A stretch of 64,000 nucleotides of DNA. Source: Microcyclospora pomicola. Lineage: Eukaryota; Ascomycota; Dothideomycetes; Capnodiales. The stretch covers positions 558,001 to 622,000 of the forward strand of contig NHNY01000003.1 in assembly GCA_002786065.1 (NCBI GenBank), read 5' to 3'. The notes under the pieces were generated by a model. It was not told the DNA's origin, made no database searches, and was given only the letters and a program-made list of their open reading frames with translations. Below are positions 10,134 to 19,800 of this stretch, piece after piece; within the stretch, counting starts at the first letter, position 1; every line of letters begins with the position of its first letter. A program made the position numbers and the translations under genes.

Positions 10134-10961
10134 CTATATTTCGCACAGGCGACCGAGATACCCTGCCGGTCTATAATCTAGAGAACCAGTCTTCATATGA
10201 ATCTTATCTTCCAGCGAGAATGTGACAGGGCCATCGATCAGCTGATCGACAGCATGAAGCGGCACATCCTGAATGGTATGCGTGCTGGATTGCTCAAATA
10301 GATTCAACGCTTCATGGAACGATGGCACCATCTCTGATAGCAGCGTCGAACCACCAGCCTGGGTCGAGGCCTCCTCTTCTTTCGAGGAAACGATGGGAAC
10401 GCCACCGATATGCGCAAGCTTGGCGGAGGTATCAGCCGTGTAACTGGCGTCGCTACGTATGCATACTACATGAAGCAGCTTCGGGGATTCATTCAGTGAC
10501 GGATGCGCATCTGCCGCAAGGGGCATTGGATCTAGAACGCCGATCTTGGCTGTACCTTTTCCTTGCACTGGAGGAAAGGAAGGCGGACCAATGAGACTTT
10601 TCAGGTCTCGAGTATTGGCCACTTCTACGCCCCGTTCATGCTCAAAGGCCAACTCAGGCAAAACGAGCGGGCTGGGCAATGCTGAGGCAGCATCATGCAG
10701 AGTCTCTACTAGAGCGAGCGCAAGTACCGTGATAGGCACAGGCTGGAACATGGTTGTGCAGCTATACGAGGGCGACAAGGCTTCCGACGGCTGTGGTGGT
10801 GTATCGATGACCTGATGTGCTGGTTGGACTTGTCCCCCAATTATTGGATTATTCAGAAGTGAGGATTTGGACAATGTCGTTGCAATTGGATTCTGTATAA
10901 TGGTGTCTGTAGCATCTGAAACAACACTTGGGAGCGTTTCCTCTAACTGTTCAGCAACATG
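10134..10961 (-). CDS. In-frame continuation of the steryl esterase frame beyond its TAG
   Basis: The reading frame of the hydrolase upstream (13400-10962) continues without another stop for about 275 codons after the TAG at 10964-10962. The segment starts HVAEQLEETLPSVVSDAT and includes Pro-rich and acidic stretches such as VVSSKEEEASTQAGG, ending GYLGRLCEI. It has no ATG close to its beginning (first internal Met near FQPVPITVLA), and no known domain. Composition resembles the disordered tail of the hydrolase. It may be the lost end of that protein, a part joined by an unusual short intron spanning the TAG, or a separate small gene. I favour the first two. Confidence 0.5.
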   Translation of the reverse strand, partial: HVAEQLEETLPSVVSDATDTIIQNPIATTLSKSSLLNNPIIGGQVQPAHQVIDTPPQPSEALSPSYSCTTMFQPVPITVLALALVETLHDAASALPSPLVLPELAFEHERGVEVANTRDLKSLIGPPSFPPVQGKGTAKIGVLDPMPLAADAHPSLNESPKLLHVVCIRSDASYTADTSAKLAHIGGVPIVSSKEEEASTQAGGSTLLSEMVPSFHEALNLFEQSSTHTIQDVPLHAVDQLIDGPVTFSLEDKIHMKTGSLDYRPAGYLGRLCEI

Positions 10962-13400
10962 CTACGACGGGTCCAAGAGCAGACTCTCTGTAGTAGAGTT
11001 CGAAGTCGATGACCACCAGCCCTCAGGATGTGTCTGTCGTACAGTCTGCACGCTCGCCAGACTTTCTGTAGTCTCGTGTCTGGTGGGACTAATAGCCTGT
11101 GCTCCCGAGTCAGTAAGGTGAGAAGCCGCAGGCGGTGACTTATCATTCGACGAGCCGATAGCAGGCTGTAACGCGGCCGCTAGATTGTCGAATGCGACTC
11201 TGACACGCGGGAGAGCCTCCGCAGTAAGCTTAGTCTTATAGGACGAAGCCGGGTCGTTCTCAGTCGGGGTTTGAGCGAGGATGTCTGCCAAAGCTGACAT
11301 TGCAGCCTGTACAGGTGTGACCGAGGCTGCCGGGGAGGTAGCAGAGGCAGACTTCATCGCTCCAGACTCTGGGCTGTGAATACGTGCAGCTCCCGGCGTT
11401 GGCCGCCTCACCGTCCTTGGGGAAGACGAGTTGGCCAGAGCGGCTGGGCTCATCGGAGTTTTCCTGGCAGTCGAAGACCGAGTCGCCGTCCGCGCAGGTG
11501 CTTCGTCAGAAGAAGAAGCTCCTCCAGCGACCGTCTGGGATACTGTCGACTGAGACTCAGCCCTTCGACGAGCTTCTTGCACAGGCGTGAGTGGTTCACG
11601 ATTGATTTGTCTACGTGGGGCGTTAATACTCGTTTTTCTCGACGAGGATGAAGCCGAAGAAGTCAGCCTCGGGGAAGCTGGTCCACTTGAACGTACCGTT
11701 CGCTTGCTCGCCTTGGTGGAGCGGGGCAAGTCTGATCCTGATCGTATAGATTGTGGTGGCGTGTTGGCGTCACGCATTGAAGGCTTGTAGTCATCGTCAT
11801 CCACGTCAGTCTCATCGAGACGCTCTTCCGTGATACTCGGAGCGTCATATGCTTCGGAGTCCATTGCAGAGCGCCCTCGATCACTGATGATGCCCGCACC
11901 ATTGGTAATGGCTCTCATCTCATCTTCAGAATAGCCGGGTGGGAAGGAAGTTACACTATCATCGGTGTCCACCAAGCTTGACCGCTCGAGAAGCCCTCTT
12001 TGCACCGTCCGCCACCCCAGCGCGGCTTGCTTGGTCTTGCCCGGAGCGGCGTAACTCTCAAGAGCATCGAGGACATGGGGAAAGACGAGCTTGTCGACAT
12101 CAGCCGCCCACAACAAGTCAAGATGCTCGTATTTCGGAATGCCCTTCGCAATGGTGTGCTTAGGTAGCTCCTTAAGCATCAAATTGATATCAACCAAGCT
12201 GTCGCTGCCGCCATAAACCAGGACGATTGGCGTTTTGATGTTGCGCGTTGGAAACTTGGCCACTTTATAGTATTTACTTCCGTTGCCGACTGCAAAAGGT
12301 GCTGAAACCTCATCGTCATACATCTGGAAGGTGCCGTTGCGGATGATTTGGAACCAATGGACGACACTCTTCACACTGGTGAAGGAGTAGAGGTGAGGGT
12401 ATGCAGCCAGCTTTTGATGCGGTGAGATGTTATGAGTCTGCCAGCTGAAGAGGAACGAGAGCGACTTGTCGATACACCATATGAAGATGGCCGGATACAG
12501 CAACGCCTGCCACATGGTGGAGCTTCCCATCATAGCACGCCTGCCAAATGCCAAGAACAAGACTTGCGGGTTTGACTTGACAAGCGAAGACACGACACCG
12601 CTCGCGAGGCCTGGAGGCGCCATCGCAGGCGCGAGTGCTACAAAGACATCGACTTTGTTATTGAGCGTAGGATGAATCGACAAGGTCGCAAAAGCCTGGG
12701 CTGTTCCCTGCGAGAAACCAATGTAAGACAAGCTGGGTTGATTCGTCGTCGCCAGGATATAGTCGATACTGTCCGGGATATCGTGGAACGCGAATTGATC
12801 CATGCTGAAATTCCAGAACTGCACATCGGTTGGAGCATGATGCAGCGACTTCTTGCTATACTTGTTGCCGCGATTGTTCCCCAGCCAGACATCATAGCCC
12901 TGATCGACGAGCGCGAAGGGCAGACAGCGCTCGTGCTCGGTGAGGCAGACCCAGACCTCGCTGTTCATGAGCAAGCCGTGGTGGAGGTAGACGACGCGTT
13001 TCCGGACGCAGCCAGTCCCGTCGTCGTCGGTATTGACGCGACGGTCCTCCTCGCCACGTCGGTAGGCCAACCGGTGCAGGCCCAGCAGATAGCCATCCTT
13101 GGTCTGGACGACGTGTTCTTCCGCGTGGTACCCGAACAGCTCGCACAGCTCAACAAAGTCTTGCGCTTGAGCGATGGCGCTGCTCACATGCTTCTTACGG
13201 TTGCGCGCGCGTCGCGAGTAGGGCGAGGAGAGCGAGTTGAAGGCGTTCCGCGAGATACGATAGCAAAGTCTGATGATAGGAGTCGGGAGCAGGAGCGTGA
13301 TGGCGCGGGCGATGCTCTCGAGGAAGAGTATAAGGAACGAGGCGGTAAGGGCGAGATACTCGTGGATGTGCAACCGTCCAATGAGTGGGATCGGCGCCAT
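10962..13400 (-). CDS. Steryl ester hydrolase, Tgl1/Yeh acid-lipase family
   Basis: 812 aa, single exon; the start is the ATG before a hydrophobic anchor (residues about 12-45) expected for a lipid-droplet or membrane enzyme of the Tgl1/Yeh1/Yeh2 type. The alpha/beta hydrolase part (about 75-455) begins with the AB-hydrolase lipase motif region (FVELCELFGYHAEEH, then TKDGYLLGLHR), an oxyanion-side YLHHGLLMNSEVWV, and WLGNNRGNKYS. The nucleophile is Ser in GFSQG (about residue 228); Asp lies in YGGSDSLVD (about 399) and His in KYEHLDLLW (about 425), so the triad is complete. The family hydrolyses steryl esters to sterol and fatty acid. From about 460 on the protein is a long disordered Ser/Thr/Pro/Ala tail. 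The annotated end is a TAG after which the frame stays open to 10134. Confidence 0.85.
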   Translation of the reverse strand: MAPIPLIGRLHIHEYLALTASFLILFLESIARAITLLLPTPIIRLCYRISRNAFNSLSSPYSRRARNRKKHVSSAIAQAQDFVELCELFGYHAEEHVVQTKDGYLLGLHRLAYRRGEEDRRVNTDDDGTGCVRKRVVYLHHGLLMNSEVWVCLTEHERCLPFALVDQGYDVWLGNNRGNKYSKKSLHHAPTDVQFWNFSMDQFAFHDIPDSIDYILATTNQPSLSYIGFSQGTAQAFATLSIHPTLNNKVDVFVALAPAMAPPGLASGVVSSLVKSNPQVLFLAFGRRAMMGSSTMWQALLYPAIFIWCIDKSLSFLFSWQTHNISPHQKLAAYPHLYSFTSVKSVVHWFQIIRNGTFQMYDDEVSAPFAVGNGSKYYKVAKFPTRNIKTPIVLVYGGSDSLVDINLMLKELPKHTIAKGIPKYEHLDLLWAADVDKLVFPHVLDALESYAAPGKTKQAALGWRTVQRGLLERSSLVDTDDSVTSFPPGYSEDEMRAITNGAGIISDRGRSAMDSEAYDAPSITEERLDETDVDDDDYKPSMRDANTPPQSIRSGSDLPRSTKASKRTVRSSGPASPRLTSSASSSSRKTSINAPRRQINREPLTPVQEARRRAESQSTVSQTVAGGASSSDEAPARTATRSSTARKTPMSPAALANSSSPRTVRRPTPGAARIHSPESGAMKSASATSPAASVTPVQAAMSALADILAQTPTENDPASSYKTKLTAEALPRVRVAFDNLAAALQPAIGSSNDKSPPAASHLTDSGAQAISPTRHETTESLASVQTVRQTHPEGWWSSTSNSTTESLLLDPS

Positions 13401-14086
13401 GGTTGCTGTACAGCTCAGGCGGAAATGATACTAGGGAGAGATATGGGACATGCTATGACAGAAGCAACGTGATGAGCAGTAGGGATATGGACTGTATCGT
13501 AGGCTGATGAAGCAGAACTATCGAGTGGAGAGGCCGATGGCATTGAGCTGGCGCTTGGTCCATCTGCAACTAACGTCATTACTAAACCTTCACATGTGCC
13601 ATTGACATGTGATCGTCGCATGACTCGCGACACCACCAATCGGGAACCTCTGAACTCTCGTACCCGAACTTCGACTTCACGTGGGCAAGTAGATAGATGG
13701 GGTATTGTGTGAAAGACGATAGATACTGTGATAATGATTACACGTACGGAACGCTCAAGCCTCTCCGTTGGATGCAGCACGTTAACATTACAACTCGCCG
13801 CCTCCCTTCCTCCATCTCCTCGTTCACACTTCCATGCCAATGCATTTCTCCCAAGCGTGGTAAGAGAAACAGGGGTATATTAACATGTAATCGACATCAA
13901 ATCGTGAAACCATGAAACAGCAAGCATGAAACCACTCGACGTAATGTTCCTCCTCTTCTGCAGAGAGTTGCGATTATTCCTCCGTTCGCCAGCGCTTAGC
14001 AAAGCGGCGTTGACTTGTCACGATGGAACACGTTTCAGCTTGGTGCTGGAAGCGTCCATCTTTCTGTTCCAAGTTCTCCTCAATGA
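13401..14086. other. Intergenic region upstream of the steryl ester hydrolase
   Basis: About 690 bp between the end of the repeat-protein gene and the hydrolase start, both on the minus strand. A 141-codon minus frame (13840-13415) overlaps the likely 5' leader of the hydrolase but has no recognisable domain. Nothing else seen. Confidence 0.5.
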
Positions 14087-17000
14087 CTACAACTCATCTC
14101 TGACACGGCTTGTCACGGAGCTGGCGACACTGCTGACGCTGCTAGCAGCATCGACAATCGCCTCAGATGCGCTGGACATGGTGTCTTGCGCACCCGCACT
14201 AGCTGCGACGCCGAATTCGGCAATACGGCTCTGAGCACTGCTCATGGCAGCAGCGATCTGGGACTGCATGCTATCGGCATAGGTCTGTTCCTCGCCGTAG
14301 ATAGCAGAGCTGACGGCCGCGCTGACTACTGAAGCCTGAGACGAGGCGGCGTCAGTCAGAGATGAGTAGACACTAGCAGCACTGTTTTGTGCAGCTTCGA
14401 CGGTACCAGTGGGTGTACCGAACAGGGCCTCGGAAATGGCTTTCGAGGCGGAAGCGGCGACGTCGGCAACGCTAGACTGTGCGGCTTCGGCATAGGCTGT
14501 TTCACTGCCGTAGATAGCTTCACTGACTTGCGAAGCGGCATCGCTGTATACACTCGCGGCAGCTTCGGTGGCTGACTCGAATGTGCCCTTTGAGGTGCCA
14601 TAGATTCCTTGGCTAGCAGCCTCGACGGCAGCATTGAGCTGAGAGTTGACTTGATCCATCAATGTATCAAGCTGAGCTGGTGGGGTGAACACCGCAGAGA
14701 TGGCAGATGACGCAGACGCGTATGCTTCGCTTGCATAGCTGGACGCCGATGCAGCCACGGCCGGTGCGCCAGTAGAGTAGGCGGAGTGGAACCGGCTCAT
14801 GAAGCTTTCAGTGAAGTCGGGTTCACGGCCGCTGATCAGCTCGCTGAAAAGCGATTGTACCGCGACATACTGTGCAGCGGCCGCGTCAGTAGCCTGTTCA
14901 GCGAAGACACTTGCTTGACTTGCGACAGATGCGGTGAAAGGTAAAGGCGCCCCATAGACTTGCTCGCTGGCACGGGCAACTAGAGCCTCCCAGTTCTCGG
15001 ATGCCTGCGATGCCAAGGCTTCGTTCCAGGGTGTCTCGCTTCCGTAGATTGCCGAGCTTGCCATTGAAGTAGCTCCATCATAAGCGCTGCTAGCTGCCTC
15101 TGTTGCTTGTTGGTATGAGCCCTTAGCCGCGCCATAGTAAGCGTCGCTTGCCTGAGACGAAGCGGCGGCTAGCTGGCTAGAAGCAAGAGCAAGTGCATGC
15201 TCATATTGCTCAGAGAGCGTGCTCAGTACGGATTGGCTTGGAGTCTTTTTCGTCCCAATGACTGCCTCTGAGGCGGCAGCCAGAAGGCTTGCGTAGTTCT
15301 CAGATGCGGCGCCTAGGGCAGCGCTGTAGGTACTTTGCGCTGCAGCGACGTAGGCTTGGTACCCAGAGGTGGGCGTAGCACCAACCGCACTTGATGCAGC
15401 AACCAAGAAAGACGAATAACGATCATGAGCTACGCCGACACCTTGGTAGTAGGCCTGCTGTGCCGAAGCGAGGTACTGTTGATGGACAGGAGTAGGCTCG
15501 ACGCCGACCGCAACCTTAGCACTCTGGTACTGCTCCGAAGCAGCACTCAATGCATCTGCCAACCTGGACGAGGCGATGGCCGAAATGCTGACATACGAGT
15601 CCTGTGCCCTCTCAAAGACTGGAGCTGCTGTGGGAGCAGCACCAACGACATCCTGTAGATGACTACTGGCAGCACGGATGGCCTCCGAGTAGGCAGATTC
15701 GGCGGACGCAAACAGTTGTTGATGAACGGGCTCAGGTGTACCAGAAATCTTGACAGACAATTGAGACTTTGCGGCTTCGTAGTGCGCTGATGCTTGGCTG
15801 GCGGCGTCGCTGTAACGAGATCGCGCGGGTTCAGCAAGCTTGGCAGCCTCGCTCAGATGCGAAGCGATGATATTCGAGACAGACTCCACGGCCAGTACGA
15901 CAGAAGAAGTAGCAGCCATGACCACAGACGGCGTGCCGTAAATTGCATAGGAAGCTCTATGTCAACGATTAGCGTGATTTGTAACATAAGAACGTTAAGG
16001 GCACTCACGCTGCGACCGCACTTTCGTACTGCTCCCTTGCGGCAAGGCTCCCCTTGCTCGCAACATTAGTAGTGCCAAACAGGACGCTGCTCGCTGCAGC
16101 CATGGCACTCTCGTACTGCTCGTTGGCCAAGCTGGTAACACTCTCCACAGATCCCTGGGTGGTGGTCGCAGGTTTCAGAGCATCCGCCACAGCTTGAGTG
16201 AGCTTGGCAGCCTCGTCCAAAGCCACACTGGCCATAGACTGCACGCTTTCGCTGAAAGACGCGTCCGAGTCGACCTCATCGTCAAGGATTGGCTCACGAG
16301 CTTCAACAATGATTTGAGCCATAGCACCACCAAAGACCTTCTTGGATGCCGTGACACTAGCTGACGAGGCAGAGGCGGACAAGGTAGAGCTGAGTGAAGA
16401 TAAGCTCGATGCTGCAACGTCCGTGGCGGAGGATGCATTGTCGGACACCTCGGACGCAAGCGAAGAGGCACTCGATGAGCCATCTGACGCTACAGAGCTG
16501 AGACTGGAACTCGCAGCATCCTTTTTGGCTTTGCCTGCTGCGAGGATACTAGCGGCTTTAGGGCTCAAACTCTTGCTTACACTGGAGACTTGTGAGGCCA
16601 CGGAGGATGCGACGCTTTCAGCTACAGGCGTCTCTGAGCCAAGCACGGCAGACGAAATGGATGATGCAGCATCGGTCGCCGTGTCGGAGAGGTTTGACTC
16701 CGTTCCGATGACAGCTTCTGATGCCGCGGTGGCAACACTCTCGGCGTTCTCCTTGGCCTTGCTGGTCAGACTTTCCACCGTTGGCTGTTCACTAACTGAC
16801 AGCGCCTCGGACACTTGACTTGCCAAGCTTTCTACAGACCCAGTGGACGAACCAAGGACAGACTCCGAAATGCTTGACAAGGAACCAGACGCCTCGCTGG
16901 CCAGACTCTCAACAGCTCCTGTCGAGGAACCAAGCACAGATGTCGACGCATCAGACAAAGCCTTGGAGGCCTTGCTCGCCAAGCTCTCGACAGTACCAGT

Positions 17001-19016
17001 AGATGAGCCAACAGCTGCCTCCGAAGCGCTGGAGGCGGCTTCAGATGCTTTGCTAGCTAGACTTTCGATGGTGCCGGTTGATGAGCCAACCACAGATTCC
17101 GATGCGCTTGAAAGAGCTTCCGATGCTTTGCTTGCCAAGCTTTCTATGGAACCAGTCGACGATCCAAGAACCGATTCTGATGCGCTAGAGGCAACCTCAG
17201 AAGCGCTGGATGAAAGGCTGGCGGCTTGCTCGACTGCGACAGATGATACAGACTCAAAGGTACCTTGCTCGGAGCTACCCACGATGTTTTCGGACGCAGC
17301 TTCCACCTTTGCGGCAAGTTGCTTGCGAGCACGCTCCGCGGCTGCAGGAAGCGTCTTAGTCTCGAAGTCGTCGGTAGCATCTCCAGCGACGACCTTCCAT
17401 TGCCCAACGTCCTTTAGCCTCACGAGTTCCTTGGCAGCATCTTCTGCGAGAGCCATGGCTTCCTGTTCGACTTGTTCTGCAGCAGCCTTGGCACGCTTCA
17501 CATTCGAATTGCCGGTGGTGACCTTCGAAACGTCGTTGCGCCAAGTTTTAGTATCCTTCTTCAGCTTGTTGTATTTCTGCCATTCCTTGTGTGGGATGTT
17601 CTGATCCGAGTACTTCCTGCCTATCTCGGAAAGACGAATCTCCCGAATGCTGTCAATAGTCTCTAGGGTCGACTCCAGCGCTTTAGCGACGAGCTCATCA
17701 GTTTGAGAGTCGAAGTTCTGACGCCATTCCCGTACGGCTTGTGCACTCTGCTTGACCGATTGTCCGTTTGAACGGATCGCAGTGTTGACATCGTTGGTAG
17801 CTGCATCTAGCAACTTGCTATCGGCGTCGTCGGACAATCCCCCAACAACAGCCAAAATCCGAGCCTTGACACTACTGAATGCACTTTCAGAGGTTTCTGC
17901 AAGCCGTGTAAGCAGAGCACTTCCTGTCCCCTCGACTTGACCGCTGATCTGGCTAGTAGCAATCTCTGCAATGTGTTCACCGAGATGGTCCGCACCTTCT
18001 GCGGCGGCCTTGGAGCAGACATTCTCCCAGCTCTTAAGATCCGCACGGAATTGCTCGGTTGGTGAAATGGTGGGTTCAGAGGATTGCGATGCGGCAACAC
18101 TGGCGGCAGATGATGGATCTTCCTTGGCGGCAGACAGGGTGGACGCAATGGAGGCAGCAACCGAGGAAACGCTCTGCGACGCTTCAACCAGACTGGAAGA
18201 TGACTCCATGCTGTTTATGTCGGCTTCCAGCTGCTTACTATCCTTGTAACGACCAAGACGCTCCGTGATACGCATGAGCTGAGGCTCGACATTCTCACCG
18301 TACAGGACTCGAATGGTCGGCCAGATCTGGCGTACCCAGAAGCCCCACGCAGCACTTCCAGCGTACTGGGCTTGTGGGAGAGCGGTCTGGACTACAAAAG
18401 TCTGACCTTCCGTGAACAGCTTCTGAGCATATGGTGCCGTGCGCTTGTACACCGGCTCAACCTCAAGTGCCCAGATATCTGTCGCCGATGTCCTGAGAGA
18501 CTCGACGTATGGTAAAACCGCATCTCTTGCCTGGTTGACATGTGGGGCCAATGTTGCATCATACTGCTTGCCGGCTTGTTGTCTCGCGACATCAAGCTGC
18601 GGCTTGATTGTCTTTTCCCATTGCTCGAGGCCGTACTGCTGTGCCTGAGAGACGCGAGGGGCGCCATGTTGCTGGTAGGCAGCAAATCCTGGCTGATAGA
18701 CTCTGGTGTTGATGGTGTCCACGTACGGCTGAGCTTTCGAGACGTGTGGTGCTAGGTATTGATCGTAGAGTGGTTGCGCGTGAGGTCGAAGATAGTCCCG
18801 CGCCTGGAAGTACGGTGCACAGACATTGGGCGAGTCTGCGGTGAGGTCTGCGGGCGACGATGGACAGCGAAAGACGACATTGTAGAGCGTCCACCAGACC
18901 GCAATCTTGGCGGACTTATCGAGCACCCATCGGGTATAGGAGGAGGATGACGTTTTCTTGGTTCGGCGTTTCGACCGCGACGAGCGCGACGCGCTGCCGG
19001 AAGGTTGGCCGTTCAT
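14087..19016 (-). CDS. Large Ala/Ser-rich amphipathic repeat protein ('transcription factor hoxa13'-like fungal family), C-terminal RDEL
   Basis: Two exons, 19016-16009 and 15956-14087, with a 52-bp intron (GTGAGT..ATAG), giving 1625 aa. The frame remains open upstream to 19280, but the ATG at 19016 precedes the typical family start: a basic Ser/Arg/Lys stretch, then a hydrophobic segment (KIAVWWTLYNVVF) and RCPSSPADL. Residues about 60-260 hold Tyr/Pro/His/Ala helical repeats (YDQYLAPHVSKAQPYVDT-like). A charged middle with LKSWENVCSKAA follows. The rest consists of Ala/Ser-rich repeats: five 26-residue units around SVLGSSTGSIESLASKASEA, then many units around SAIYGSE. Fungal orthologues are often labelled 'transcription factor hoxa13', but no homeodomain is visible and that name is not supported. 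The last residues are RDEL, an ER-retrieval-like end. I infer an ER- or membrane-associated amphipathic protein; the role is unknown. Confidence 0.8.
16828..17217 (-). repeat. 78-bp tandem repeat encoding 26-residue units
   Basis: Five consecutive units of 78 bp, clearly in register (boundaries near 16828, 16906, 16984, 17062, 17140), code for SLASKASEALSSASESVVGS-type 26-residue repeats. Units differ mainly at synonymous and a few conservative positions, so they are not freshly duplicated. Confidence 0.85.
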
Positions 19017-19800
19017 GGCGGAACCAACAGGATATGGAGGGGAGGGGTGGAGGTGGAGGAGGTGGAAGAGAGGGATGAAGTTGGAGAGGAGAGGAGGTTG
19101 CTGAGGGCGGAGGCAGCAACGATATGATGGGCGTGTGTGTGTACTGTGACCTAATGCAGTAAGTTGTGCTGCCGAAGCGAGAGCAGAGCACAATTTCGTC
19201 GGCCCAAGCTTGCCTGGGCTTATCGGCTTCACGTCTCGCGACAAGAATTCAAGAACCGGGACAGCACAAACATGAATCAAGATAGGAGAAGTTGGATTTC
19301 GTCATCGAAACGCGTCGAGGTGCACTCGATGGACATCTACATACACGTCTGCCCTGCCTGGCCTCTACTTGGCATCGATAACGTCGGATTACATACTGTA
19401 CATTCCGTTCCATACACGAAATACGGAATGCGTCGATTGCAGTCACATGAAAGTCCGAAGACGAGCCATTCCAGCTTGTGCGTAGCGCTGGAGTAAGTTC
19501 ATGTTGTTAGTCCCTTGACCCTAGGCTGAGGTCATCAACGGGCTCGGCCGGGGATGACTGCTGACTGTACGAGTGCACCACTGCTCGATTGCCTAAGGGT
19601 ACGACATTCCGCGCCTTCAAGTGCTCGCGCGATCAACACTGTTAAGATACATGTATGAGCCGCACAAAGAGTCTGCATAACACGATCAATATCCTGCCTC
19701 ATCTCAGCACGGCCAACACTCGCGACCCGATGTTCGTGTCGTAAGCGTAACCTGCCGCTGGTGCGGCCACTGGACAGTCTCTCAAGCATTTGCAGCAGTC
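19017..19800. other. Divergent promoter region, RDEL repeat protein / Doa10
   Basis: About 780 bp between two divergent genes. A polypurine stretch at about 19035-19110 (GGAGGTGGAGGAGG-like) sits in the leader of the repeat-protein gene. No RNA gene seen. Confidence 0.55.

Noticed and set aside
13415-13840. 141-codon minus-strand frame upstream of the hydrolase
   Set aside because: No known domain, and it lies in the expected 5' leader of the hydrolase; composition does not look coding.
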